From Gloeopeniophorella convolvens (lineage: Eukaryota > Basidiomycota > Agaricomycetes > Russulales): a stretch of 64,000 nucleotides of DNA. How positions within the stretch are numbered: position 1 is the first letter of the stretch; every line of letters begins with the position of its first letter. Under the pieces are notes generated by a model. The model was not told the DNA's origin. It was given only the letters and a program-made list of their open reading frames with translations, and ran no database searches. The stretch lies in contig WTXD01000042.1 in NCBI GenBank assembly GCA_022496205.1, positions 124,001 to 188,000 of the forward strand. Direction: 5' to 3'. Positions 34,901 through 45,032 of the stretch are shown piece by piece. The translations under genes and the position numbers were made by a program.

Positions 34901-36282
34901 GTCTCATATGATACATGACCCATGCGCTGATGCCAGAGGTCCAGTGTGAGGGCAGTGGACCCAACATGTGCATTGAGGGACTGTACTGAGGCGTCTAACC
35001 AGTAAAGGTTGCCTTCTAAGTAGCCCGTCGCAACATGACTCTGGTTGACAGAGATTTTAAAGGAGCGTTCCTCGAACGTGACAGTGGCCCCCTTTTGTGC
35101 TAGAGCACGCGTAGAGATGAAGCGTGTCTTGACATTTGGAATATGCAGCACATTATTGAGGGTTATCACGGAGTTCTGCCCTGTTTTGAAGACGACAGTG
35201 CCAACACCACATTGCTCGACTGTAGAGTTATCTCCCAGGCTTATGCTGCCTTTGGTGAGGGAGTAGTCTGTGAAGTCGGAGCGATAGGGAGTGATATGGT
35301 GTGTTGCGCCAGAGTCCATCATCCAGCGGGATCGCACAGAGGCATAAAGGGAAACGCGCATTTCATTGTCCACCTCCTGAATAGTGGCGGTGGTAGGTAC
35401 TAGTACATGCGCGTTGGCGGACTTGTTACTGTCCGCCACCTTGTTGCCCTTGGCATCCACCTTTCCATCCTTGAAGTCCTTCTGCAGCTTGCGACAATCA
35501 GGGCGGATGTGACCCTTCTTCTTGCAATAGTGGCAAGTCACATCCTTTTTCTTGGGTTTGTCACCCTTGCCCTTGATGGGCGCCCTGGCCGCATTGAGAG
35601 AACCGTTGGACTGACGGCGCGTTTCCTCATTGAGGATTGTCTGCGCGATGTTGTCATGCTCCAGCTTTGAGGGCAAGCTGGCAGCGAGGATGGTGGAGGC
35701 TACCGTGTCGTATGACGACGGCATGGCCTGAAGGAGGATGAGGCAGAACTGGAGGTCAGAGACCCCCATGCCCGCAGAGGTGAGGTTGTTCCTCAGCGCG
35801 TTCAGCTCATTGAGCTGAGGTGTCATTGGCTTGGAGTCGTCCAGCCGTGCTTGAGTCAAGCTGACCCAGTTGTTGAAGGCCGTGGTGGCCCCAACGCCCG
35901 CATAGGTTTCCCTAAGCTTGTTCCACTTGTGTGCCACTGTGGGGTAAGTGGCGTCGCTCTCGACAGAGCTCCAGATGGTGTAGGCCATGTGGGACATGAA
36001 ATATCCCTTCATGACGCCTTGGGCCGTGTCCCAGTCATCTTGAGTGACATGAGATGGCATGGCTTTGATCTCCAGGAGACCACCAAGGTTTGCCATCATG
36101 AGAAGGCCTTTGAACGAGGTGGACCACTCGTTCCAGTTGGAGCCCTCAAACTTGTTGCCCGGATTGGGCGTGAGCTTCATGTCCTTGAGGTTGAGTCTCA
36201 TGGACGTGGTGGAGGCAGGAAGGGATGCGGTTTGCGCCGGCTGCGCAGGGAGGAAAGCAGATGGAGAGGAGGGTCTCGACAT
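31945..36282 (-). CDS. Copia Gag-Pol polyprotein, 1445 aa
   Basis: One uninterrupted frame with the copia order of domains. Gag occupies about residues 40-230. A zinc knuckle CHYCKKKGHIRPDC lies at about 250-263. The protease active site is MMDSGATHH (about 321). The integrase has an N-terminal HH-CC segment (WHQRMGHV...CPACEFG), then the core with HSDL, SDRGGEY and GKAERFN carrying the D-D-E residues. A Pro-rich linker follows. The reverse transcriptase has FLHGNLDEEIYMEQP and YVDD, and the RNase H ends with SSRKQKTIALSTTEAEYMAL. Gag and Pol are fused with no frameshift, as usual in copia. The start at 36,282 is the first ATG of the frame. The last ~10 residues are encoded by the 3' LTR. No nonsense codon is present, unlike older elements nearby. 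Confidence 0.95.
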   Translation of the reverse strand: MSRPSSPSAFLPAQPAQTASLPASTTSMRLNLKDMKLTPNPGNKFEGSNWNEWSTSFKGLLMMANLGGLLEIKAMPSHVTQDDWDTAQGVMKGYFMSHMAYTIWSSVESDATYPTVAHKWNKLRETYAGVGATTAFNNWVSLTQARLDDSKPMTPQLNELNALRNNLTSAGMGVSDLQFCLILLQAMPSSYDTVASTILAASLPSKLEHDNIAQTILNEETRRQSNGSLNAARAPIKGKGDKPKKKDVTCHYCKKKGHIRPDCRKLQKDFKDGKVDAKGNKVADSNKSANAHVLVPTTATIQEVDNEMRVSLYASVRSRWMMDSGATHHITPYRSDFTDYSLTKGSISLGDNSTVEQCGVGTVVFKTGQNSVITLNNVLHIPNVKTRFISTRALAQKGATVTFEERSFKISVNQSHVATGYLEGNLYWLDASVQSLNAHVGSTALTLDLWHQRMGHVSYETLKRHADSVKGLALDSSVVPSAPCPACEFGKSTRLPFPHSSKKASRILEIVHSDLAGPMQKDSIQGARYTATFIDDYSRHAVVFYLKTKDQFAAAFRKFLAWAETQTAQPLKALHSDRGGEYLSGTVKEILTEKGIEHHTTMPGSPQQNGKAERFNRTIMDKALSMLHHAGLSFSFWELAVGAAVHVYNRTPTRTLEWRTPIERWSAGHTPDVSYFRVFGCLAYKHVPSDKRRKLDAKAIETTFVGYESGSKGYRLWNGRTHSIEVSRDVTFDESTFPSKQRPEPSSTVLQPAPVVLPVPTVQLSIPPANPPPPPPPVPSPPPPNPPAKEEKQEENPFIVQRPVTPPPLFRQTPVPQTPQRRTTRPVHRPAVVSPHMERLEPIIQPPVVDPPRPTPEQIRGDAEQRSRLLREMDEARPVRRTTRPHRPNPKYYSGDNAEFRSGRLGIAELLAAAIGEDPATYKEAMRSENAEEWTEACQYEMDALAKNGTWELMDLPAGRKAVKSKWVFKLKADGRFRARLVAKGFTQVPGIDYDETFSPVARFESLRLLLALAALEDWEIHQMDVKSAFLHGNLDEEIYMEQPQGFAVPGQENKVCRLKKAIYGLKQASRAWNLQFHGVLEELGFTRTVSDAGIYVYLQRGGDIKIIIILYVDDITLMGNSLSEVTRIKTALSARYEMTDLGEIQSYLGVRITRDQPLRRLEIDQSGYILHKLKQFKLDDADPNLTPLPAGAEVHLVKSDKEASAEERQYYQSLIGSLLYANLGTRPDISFAVGRLAQYAANPSQKHLSLAKYVLKYLKGTINYRIRYDGANGVGLYGYSDSSWGDNPDDYRSTSGYVFLLAEGAISWSSRKQKTIALSTTEAEYMALTDAGNQAAWYQSFYSELGYNVEDPILLHGDNKGSVDLASNPVTGRRSKHIQLKHHKIREYVQNNVVDLVRTKTEDMVADGLTKSLAKSRHSLLSGQMGLGCLDHGGMLRRTVSWRL
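31977..31987 (-). promoter_or_regulatory. Copia polypurine tract
   Basis: CACGGGGGGA immediately precedes the 3' LTR in element orientation. It doubles as coding sequence, because the ORF runs through it into the LTR. Confidence 0.7.
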
Positions 36283-37163
36283 GTTGTCAGAGGTGCGATG
36301 GTAAGGTCTGTTGCCGAGGAGCAGTCAGCAACAGTGCTGGTGCAGAGAAGATGTAGATGCCTCCTGCGCATGTGAACTTGTACCACTGATCATAATGACC
36401 AGTCCTCAGAGCCCATGATGTGCGACTTTGTAATGTACTTTTGTAAGGTAATCCACTGTAGAGATGAGCCACCCGGCACGACCATAGAGACAGCATTGAA
36501 ATAGCCCATCTATGCGCTTTGGGGGAATCTCTACTTAAGGCCTAGATGATTGGGCCAGTGGATAAGGGGGTCCAATTTGTTCTACATGCATGGCGCTCTG
36601 TTTCCCAATGGTCAAAGGACCTGGTACTGACGCTGGTTCATGCAGAGGTGAACTGTGAGGCTCATCCCTATGTACTACTGTATAGTAGGGTAGCGCAGTT
36701 GTAACAGGCGCAAGGTCTAGGGTGGTGTTCCCCGCCTTGTTATACACCAAAACCGCTCCCACTTAAGGGCAGACGGCCAACCGTTCACTAGCCAAAAAGC
36801 GTCACAAGGGGCTTCCCCCTTGCTTGCCTAAGGGGCCATAAGGGCCGCTCTTCTGGCTCCACACACAGCGGCTGACTACTGCACGCTGGTGGGTTTCCCC
36901 AGGAACATGTACAGTAGTGTAAGGTAAAAGTACTGTAGGTGCGCACTGTGGGGTGAGGAAGCTTGCTGTGGTTCTGCGTCGCCACGCTCCGTCCCACAGT
37001 TTGCAGGAAGTCCGGTTAGGACCCAAGTGCTATGCACAATCCCATGGCCTGGCCAGGGAAGGAGGAAGGAAAGAATGGAACAGAGGCTCGCCTTGTTGGG
37101 AGTGAAGATGCGTTGTCTTGTCAAGGGAGCTTGTGTAAATCTTCTGTGCAAGGTATCTAGGCA

Positions 37164-37175
37164 GGGCCCATAACC
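37164..37175 (-). promoter_or_regulatory. Copia primer-binding site (half-tRNA type)
   Basis: Directly after the 5' LTR the element reads GGTTATGGGCCC. This is complementary to GGGCCCATAACC, the anticodon stem-loop region (anticodon CAU) of initiator tRNA-Met. Pairing with an internal tRNA segment rather than the 3' end matches the half-tRNA priming known for Drosophila copia. Confidence 0.75.
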
Positions 37176-37544
37176 TGTTGAAGCGCAGCAAGGGGTGGAG
37201 TGACAACTGAAGGACACAAAGTGACGCTCAGTCAGAGAAGGTCAAAAGACTGAGGCTACAAGGGCGAAGAAAGAGGTCCTTTTATACAAGTAAGGAGCGA
37301 CAATAGCATGTGATAAACAATGCTTAGAAAGCCTAGGAGACCCACATGAAACGGAGAATAGGTGGGTACCGGAGTACAGAGTGGGTCATGGAATGCCCTA
37401 GAAGAGTCCGGAAATACGGAAACGAATGTGGGGCTGAATACAGCCTTAAGTCTAGAACGTTATGTACACAAGATAAGATAGTCCTTGATCATTAGGTCCA
37501 TATCTAATCTAATCAGAGCCGCCAGGACACTGTCCGTCTCAACA
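37176..37544 (-). repeat. Copia 5' LTR (369 bp, family A short form)
   Basis: Same sequence as the 3' LTR as far as I can read. It carries the promoter for the element: TATAAAAGG about 95 nt from its downstream end. Confidence 0.95.
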
Positions 37545-37637
37545 CGAGGTGCGTGTTTTGAGTTGCGCCGCACGCGAGCGCGGTGCATCGTTCCGTCTCG
37601 CACGTTATCGCGTGACATCTGTCTTAAGTCCTGTGTC

Positions 37638-40600
37638 CTACTGCCTCTCTGTGCCTCTTTCTCTGCCTCCTTGCGGTTGTCCTCCCTGTTCTATCTGCTT
37701 CTCGTATTCGAAGCGGTGTGTGGCTGCTATGTAGTTTGCTAGCGGTTTGATCATTCTAGCGTCGTTAAGCACCGCTTTGCGTGTGAGTCCACCGCTCTTG
37801 AGGTGGCGCCGCAGTGCCCAGTGCTCATGTGCGTAGGCGGGGCAGTAGAAGATAAAGTGATCAGTGTTCTCGGTGTGGTACCCGCATGTGGGGCATCGCA
37901 CTGCGTCGACTCGTTTGAATCGGTAGAGGTATCCATTTAGGGGGATGTGCCCTGTTCGTATCTGGAATATCTTGGACAGCATCTGTCTTTCAATGTCAGT
38001 GTTACTCACCATTTTCATGTATGTGCACATTGGCGCGTCGACCCCCAACTTCTTATATTGGTCGTATCTCGGTGACTTCGCCCACTTTTGTTTCCACTTT
38101 ACCTTGATCGCGTCGTTCGCTGCTTGCTTGATTGCCGATGCGCTTCGGGGGAAAAGTTTATGGAGGGGTGCTGGGAGGTCTTTCTTGTTGCTGGTTAGTC
38201 CTGCAGCTGCCAGCTTTGCGTCTTCGTCGACTTGTTTGTTACCTTCTATGCCTGAGTGCCCTGCTGTCCATCTTACCGTGAGTGAGTACTTCTTGCTGCT
38301 GCGCTGCTTCTTCAGCTTTCTCGTCATCTCTAGAAAAGTTGTCACAAGGTGTTGGCCTGGGGCCCTCAGCACCATTTGCACTGCCTTGACAGTAGCTTGG
38401 TTGTCTGCCCCTATTGCGAAGCTCGTTTTACCTTTCTTCTCAGTCTTGATAAGGTGCGCGCTAAGGATGAGTCCGGCGAGCTCCGCCTCATACACCATGT
38501 GGTGCGTTGCTGGTCCTAGGTGAAGGTGAAGTTTTCGCGGCGCTTGTCGTCCTCGCAGCAGAATCGCTGCCGCCCCTACCTGCCCGTTCTGCGCAGATCC
38601 GTCTGTGTAGATGCGTACCTCTTTGGTAGCGTTCGCGTCCTCCATGATTGATTCTTCCTTGCTTGCTGCGATCGTAATTCGCATGGGTATGTCGTGTGCA
38701 GTGGCCGGGTTTTGTCCGTATGCTGGTATGGTCTCCGTTAGCTTAGGATCAATCTGGAATATATGCATGAGGTGGTGAAGCGGTGCTCGGTGCCGTTTCA
38801 CGTAGCGTGCAGCAGCTCGTCTGATTGGTTTGTGCAGGGGGTGGTTCTCCGGTAGGATTGCTAGGCGTGTTGCCATGAGCTGGCACGTTTTCTCTATGGC
38901 GTATTGCATGGGGAGGAGATCTGCATGTATTTCTAGGATGTCAGTGGGTGAGGTGCGCAGTCCTCCTGTTATGGCGAGTGCGCCCATTCGCTGCATTGTG
39001 GTCAGCTGCTTTATCACTTGTATGGACCCTTTTCTTCTTAGTCCTCCATCGCGGCCGTGCACTGGTGTGCACCAGATGTCAGCTGCGTATGTCACCTTAG
39101 GTATTGCAACTCCGATGTACAGTCTTCGTGCGTAAGCTGGTGTGAGTCCAAATGATGGTCGCGCGATTCGTTGTAGCTGCATGGTCCATTCTGTGCCTTT
39201 CTTGATGGCGTATGTGGTTTGGGCCTTCCAGTTGAGGTGCTGGTCGAAGATTACGCCTAGGTACTTAGTGCTTTCTGTAGGTTCAATGGTTGCTCCTGGG
39301 AGCGTTAGCGAGGTTCTCTGCTTAGAGCTGCGCTGGTGTGCGAAATCTAGGAGTGTGAGTTTGCTGAGTTCAAACTTCGAGTTGTGTGTTTTCGACCATT
39401 CGAAGCCGCTGCCCGGCCTCATCATCATGTCGGCTAGGATGTCGTGCGCCTCCTGGAAGGTCTTCGCCACAGCTGTTAGTATCGTGTCATCTGCGAATGC
39501 AGCTGCATTTTCGTCTGCGCTTTGGGGGATGTCAAGTAGGTCTGCATTGTAGAATTGATAGACCCCCATTGAGAGGGGGTCTCCTTGGCCTATGCCGTTG
39601 TTGATCACTATCCTGTCTGACTTGTGATCGTCAAATCTCAGTATGGTGGATCTGTCACTTAGCATGTTTCGGACGAATGTTACGATTTTTGTAGGCATTG
39701 CACGTTTCTTCAGGTTGTGGGTTAGTCTCTCATTGACTGCATTCAGGAAGGTGCCTTCGATGTCCAGAAAGAGGACCGCCGTTACCTTGCCTTGTCGCCA
39801 CGTGTCTTTCACTGTGTTCACAAGTAAGTGCATGGCATCCGTGGTCATGCGTCCTGGTCGTCCACTGAAGTGTGTTGCAGGGAGTAACTGGTACTTTTCT
39901 GTGTAGTAAGACATCAGGTCCGCTACGATTGCTGTCATGACCTTTCCCATCGTGTTCAGTAGCACGATGGGTCTATACGCTTTAGGTAGGTCATATCGCA
40001 GTTTGCCAGGCTTGCGAAGTATGACTGTCACAAAAGTTTTCCACTTTTTATAGTAGAACTCTCTGTCGATGGTGGCCCTGTATATGTAGTATAGTCTGTC
40101 AACGATTAGGTCAGTGCAGCGCGTAAGTACAATGTTGGGCATGCCATCTGGTCCTGGTGCCTTGTACGGTTGCAGCGCCTTCAGCTTCTTTCTTATCTGT
40201 GGGCGGGTGATGTTAGCCATGGTGTCTACTGGGGGAGGGTACATGAATCCGCTGTTGATGTCATCCAGCTCGGGTTTTTCAGGGAAGAATGCTCGCGCTA
40301 GCGCTCTGCTTTTTTCCTCGTTTGAGATTGCCAGTACGTCGTTACCATTTTTGTCCTTGATCTTCAGATTTGGTATCCTAGCTTTTCCGCCGTCGCTTGG
40401 TGCTGCTGTGATATATCGGTGTGCCGTCCATATGTTGGGGTCCGTCGTGCGCTCTAGCCAGTTGCGCCAGTGGTTTCGCTTCTCTTTCTCAATCAATCTA
40501 TGGTATGTGTTCTTCGCGTCAGTATGGTCTTTGTGTATCGGGTGATTGGGACTAGGTTTTAGCATGAATGAGTCTCTCCCGAGCTTTTTTGCCTTCTTCC

Positions 40601-41630
40601 GTAGGAGCGAGAGCTCCTTGGTCCACCAGCACCGCCTTTTGGGCCCTATCTCGGGGACTGGTACTATCATGGTTATGGTGTCGCTTAAGCATCTTGTCAG
40701 CTCGTCGCATGCTTTTGTGAGCTCGCTCTGTGTGGTCAGTGGCTTCGGCAGCCCGAGCGCCGCTATCCACGGCGTCAGGTCCTCTTTGAATGTGTCCCAG
40801 TCAACATCCCTGAAGTTGGGAGCAGCTCCGCTGTATGTCCTCACGACATCAAGCTACAGCGTTGTCTGTATCAGGAGGTAGTCAGTGTTGACTCCGTGTC
40901 TGTCTGGTTGGATTTCGCATAATGTTAGAATGTCTTCAGAGTGATCTGTAAGGAAGACATGGTCAAGTTGAGACCAGCACTTTGTTACCCTATGCTGGTG
41001 CGTTGGCTCTCCCTCTGGGAGTGCCATGTATAGCCCTATTTCCAATACTATGTCAATGAGCTCTTCTGCTGCGTTGATTACCTGTGCTCCTTGATACAGC
41101 TCCCAGTTGTCTGGTTCGTCCCATTGCGGGTGGTGACGATTGAAGTCTCCGAGCCACATGATGTGTGCATTTCCGTCTGCTGCATTGAGCATGTCAGCGT
41201 GTTCTTCATGGAAGGCACTCAGCTCTTCTATGGTCCAGTCGTGTTCGCAGTCGTTGTAGATGTTGAACAGGTAGAGGGTGCCCCACTCACCCTGAATCTT
41301 TATCGCTGTGACATCCCCAGACTGGAATTCTATTTGCTGCCAGTTATTCGTCAGTAGGGTTGCTCGGACAAGAAGAAGCAATCGTGTCTGCTCAGGGTTT
41401 TTCTCATGCATCATGGGATATATCGGTGTCCAGTCCCTGGATGCTATGGTCTGGTTCTTGAAGTTTATCGCGGGCTCTTGAAGTGCTATGATGTTGATGT
41501 TGATGTTGTCGTGCATTAGCGTCGCACTGCTTATGAGGTCATGCTGGCATGTCGGTGATTTCACTACGTTCTGTTGCCATATGGTGAGTTTATTCTCGGG
41601 TTCGTGGTTACCTTCTTGGTTTTCTAACAT
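37638..41630 (-). pseudogene. LINE ORF2: endonuclease, RT, RNase H; one stop
   Basis: The ORF2 protein would be about 1330 aa; the frame is continuous except for a TAG at 40,854-40,856. The N-terminal AP-type endonuclease has ALQEP, WLGDFNRHH and LDHVF. The reverse transcriptase follows, with GPDGMPN, LFLDIEGTF, GIGQGDPLS and FADD in place of YADD. The RNase H has YTDGSA, EAELAG, ADNQA and AGHSGIEGN. A C-terminal CPTCGYH...H...C zinc motif closes it. This order is that of the I/Tad1 group of LINEs. The TAG between endonuclease and RT would fit a CAG-to-TAG change. The protein would nick the target and reverse-transcribe the element RNA. Confidence 0.9.
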
Positions 41631-41776
41631 AGGTCTTGTGCACTTTGGGGTTCTGCTTCTTGTTCCCTGCTGATGTATCGCGACAGCGTGTATTGACGGC
41701 TGTTGTCTACTTCCAGCATGTTGCGGACGTCACGGGCTCAGTCGCCATCTTCGTCTATAAGTTGCTCGTCGTTCGG

Positions 41777-43906
41777 TCATCTAAAGTACCTATCCATGGT
41801 CGTTTGGTCACTGGGCAGTTCCTGCTGCTTGCGATGTCTCTGTTGCCCTGGTTGTTGCGGTGCTATGGCACGCATCGGCACCTGGCGCTGTCCATTACCT
41901 CTCAGGCCTGTTGGTAGGCTCCCTACGGCATATTTTTGTGAGAAATGCTGCTCTATTGGGATTCTCATCGGTGTGACGGCGTACGTCCAGTCCTCGTCAG
42001 TCTGGTAATAGGGCATTGCGTTCTCTGGGAAACACGTGTCATACTGGGCGCACCGTGCCCTGAAGGCTGGACATCCCCTGTCCCAACTGGCGTGTCCGTC
42101 CTCTTGACAGGATATGCACCGGGGTCAATCCTGCTTGTCATATTGCGTCGTCAGGTGCTCTCCTGCGCACGTTCTGCACGTGTTCTGTGTGGCTTCACAG
42201 GTGGCTACCAAGTGGCCCCACTTCCTGCACCTCATGCATTGCATGGACTCACGCTTGAATTTTTCCGGCCATAGCTTGATGTGTCTGAGGTTCAGACCGT
42301 CCTTAATCACTTTATTAGCTGTCTTCACATTTGTAAAGGTAAAGGAAGCGTGCGTGGTCTGCTGGTCCTTCAACCTGTGGTTCAGCGGCTTAATCCATCT
42401 CGCTTTGAGCAGGGCTCCATCTTCCAGGTCGTTGTCCTTTTCGAATTTGCGCTTTGTTTCATCGCTGTTGAGTTCCACTGTGATTGGGACTGCCTTAACT
42501 AGCATAGCAAATGTACGGTCCTTGATCATTGCTGTTACTGTCAGTGCTGCTTCGAAGTGCGGGCATACCATGAGTGATGTTGAAGCGCAGCAGAAACAGG
42601 GTGCCAACTAGGCAAGCAAGAGCAAAGCTCAGTCAGTGAAGTCAACAGACTAAATGTCATTGGCGCAATACCTAGGCAAGCAAGAGCAAAGCTAAAGTAA
42701 CTAGGTAAGTGCAAGTCCGGAAGTTCCAGAAGTAAAGTACTTGCCTCAGTCAGTGAAGTCAACAGACTGAGGCTACAAGGGCAAAAACAGTGTCCTTTAT
42801 ATACACAAAAGGAGTGTGGTTTGCATGTGATAAACAACAGCAACATGTGATAACCAAAGACCCATGTGAAAGTGGAACTAAAGTGGGTCAACCCAGAACT
42901 GCATGTGGGTCATGGAAGGGCCTGGAAGAATCTAGAACAGGAACAAGAGTAGGTACAGCCTTAGGGGCTAGAACATAATGATGTCATATACATTGTAGAT
43001 CAGATAGCTCGCAGATCACCGAGTCCCTTATCTAATCTAATCAGAGACATCCTTCCTGTCCTGAGTCCTGTCCGTCTCAACAGTGAGGTCTTCGTCTTGG
43101 AAGTCCACGAGGACTTGTCGCGCTTTCTTGTCGACATCTCTCGTTACCCGCAGATCTATCAGCGGCACTACCAAGTTGTCAGTGCGTCCTGTCTGATTCT
43201 GCGTACCTCCATGCTGTGTGCCCTGTTGCATCTGTTGCGTCTGTTGTCCCTTGACTAGTGCATCTTGGTAGTTGTTTGCTGTTGTCTCGAGGTGTTTTGA
43301 CGAGTCTGACATCTTGTCCATGTTGCTGTTGAATGCCTGTATTGTTCCTTGTATGTTGAGTGCGGCCTGTTCGATGCTCTGCGTCGCTGTCATCATTCCG
43401 TTCTGTGTGTTGTGCGTGGCACTCAGCTTGTCGGTTATCTCCACCAGCTTTCCCCCCATTGCTTTCCCTATCTCATCAATGGCTCGGAGTATGTTGTCAC
43501 TCATGTGCGCGATGCAGTTCTTGGTTTTGGCCGTGGCCGACTCCATGGCGCTGCTGATGTTGTGTGTTTCTTTGTTGAGCTCTTGGATGTGCTTGACCAA
43601 CTCGGCAACGTGGGCCAGGGTTGTTTTGGCCGTTACCTCTGTGGCATGTAGGTCTGTTGCGAGTACTACTGCTGCGAGGAGTGAGTCTGCGTCACTCTGG
43701 AAGTCGACTGACAGGATTTTGTGTGTGGCGAGGAATTTCCTCGCGCTGATATATTTCGCGTTCATGATTGGCTGTGTCACCGCAACTGTTGTCGGCGTGC
43801 TATTCACGTTCGTCGGTGTGGACACTCTCCGGTTGTATCGCGTGGTTCTCTCGGTTGGTGGCATGATGCTGGGTGCTACACCCATCTCATCACCTCCTGC
43901 CGGCAT
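41777..43906 (-). pseudogene. LINE ORF1 (Gag-like), split by solo LTR
   Basis: It begins at 43,906 and is helical and Ala/Thr/Gln-rich for about 270 residues. It is then interrupted by the LTR at 42,578-43,082 and resumes in the same sense to about 41,777. The second part carries zinc knuckles: CMRCRKWGHLVATC, then CRTCAGEH, and, after a TGA at 42,125, CISCQEDGHASWDRGC. It would encode an RNA-binding protein that packages the LINE transcript. It is dead twice over, by the insertion and by the TGA. Its stop at 41,777 lies about 150 bp before ORF2. Confidence 0.75.
42578..43082 (-). mobile_element. Solo LTR, family B, inside LINE ORF1
   Basis: Reverse orientation: plus strand begins TGTTGAAGCGCAGCAG and ends CCGTCTCAACA. 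GTGA occurs on both sides (42,574-42,577 and 43,083-43,086), with the preceding A shared with the LTR end, so the duplication is 4-5 bp. It disrupts the LINE Gag frame and is therefore younger than the LINE. Confidence 0.85.
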
Positions 43907-44812
43907 GTCTTCAATCTGTGCGTTGATACCCCAAGGCCGGGCCTATCGGTGCCCAAACAAGGTAAGTAGCAGGCCGCGTAGGGGGAACTAACCATAAGAC
44001 CCGTTGACCGAGGCCCCGACGGTAGGACCGAGCGTGCCGCAATGGGCCGAGGTGTCCGAGCGAGTCAGCCGAGCGGCCGGCGAGAAGTAGTGAATCGAAT
44101 GCGTCCAGGGCTTCGGCCCTAACACTAAACAAGTCTGAACAGCAAAATGAGAGGTGAACTGCCCCGGCGGGGGACTTTCTTGTTGGAATCAGAGTACAGT
44201 AAGGTGTTTTTATACAAAGGGCAAGCCTCTAACCGCAGGCTGCACACAGGAATCTCCTCAATCACCATCCTCTAACCCGATCCACAATCTGAACCCAAAT
44301 ACCGCTTAACCGACGCTTGTACTGAGTCGAAACAGCCGTCTTGAGCCCGGCCGAGGTTCCGGGGCTTTGGCCGAGGTTTCCAAGCGATCAGCCGAGCCTT
44401 TTGAGGGCTAGGGGCCTCGGTTCTGATTGCGCTCCAGCCAGAGACTTTGGTAAGCTACTCGGACACTGTGCAGAGTCGCGGTCCACGAGCGCAGGGACTC
44501 CAGGGCTGTAACTGAGGTGGAACTGAGGGCCGAGGAGTTGGAACTAACCAGAACTAAAGGGACTTAGCTGGGCTCGAGTGCCAGGTCATGGAATCACAAA
44601 ATCGGTCCACAACAGAGGGTATATGCTCCAGCAGTGTATCAGCGTTCCTTTCTCTCGTTGTCGAGCTTCTTCGGCTCATGCAGTGATACAGCATGTGTAT
44701 GTATAATAGAAGTGGTGTTTAAGTGTATCCTAGCTGCCTGCACCTCAATTAGCATGGACGACGAGTCGTGTCCGCTTTTGTGGTGGTGGTTGCCAAGAAA
44801 GGAAGTCCCTCG
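43907..44812 (-). other. Probable LINE 5' untranslated region
   Basis: About 900 bp upstream of LINE ORF1, with several GCCGAGG motifs and no coding potential. Tad1-like elements carry internal promoters here; no specific promoter motif could be identified. Confidence 0.4.
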
Positions 44813-45032
44813 TCAATAGTTATCTCACACTGATCCCATTAGACCGGTATATATAAAGATGTTGCAGAATCTTATCCACTAGAAGGGCACAAAAGATATC
44901 TAATCTGTACTATATACACTCCTCCTGGGATCGCCGTGGCCACCCTTAGCTCATCATTGCTGTTGCCATTCATCTTGTGCGTGCTGCCCATTGGTGCTTG
45001 CCACCAGCTGCAAGTTCTGTCACACATGCAAC

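Larger units (their letters stand above)
31608..37544 (-). mobile_element. Complete Ty1/copia element, TSD CGAGG
   Basis: A 5937-bp element with two 369-bp LTRs that read as identical by eye. It is flanked by CGAGG at 31,603-31,607 and 37,545-37,549. A single 4.3-kb ORF, a primer-binding site and a polypurine tract are all present. It lies inside the 3' UTR of the LINE. Identical LTRs and an undamaged ORF point to a very recent insertion and probable competence for transposition. Confidence 0.95.
31315..44812 (-). mobile_element. Tad1/I-like LINE, split by two later insertions
   Basis: A non-LTR retrotransposon read on the minus strand. The 5' region is about 44,812-43,907, then ORF1 (Gag-like), ORF2 (endonuclease, reverse transcriptase, RNase H), a 3' UTR, and a poly(A) seen as 16 T at 31,315-31,330. 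Subtracting the copia insertion (31,608-37,544) and the solo LTR (42,578-43,082) leaves about 7 kb, the usual size of Tad1-type elements. A short possible target duplication, TCAATAGT, lies at 31,308 and at 44,813; it sets the proposed 5' end, which is therefore the least certain limit. Confidence 0.75.
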
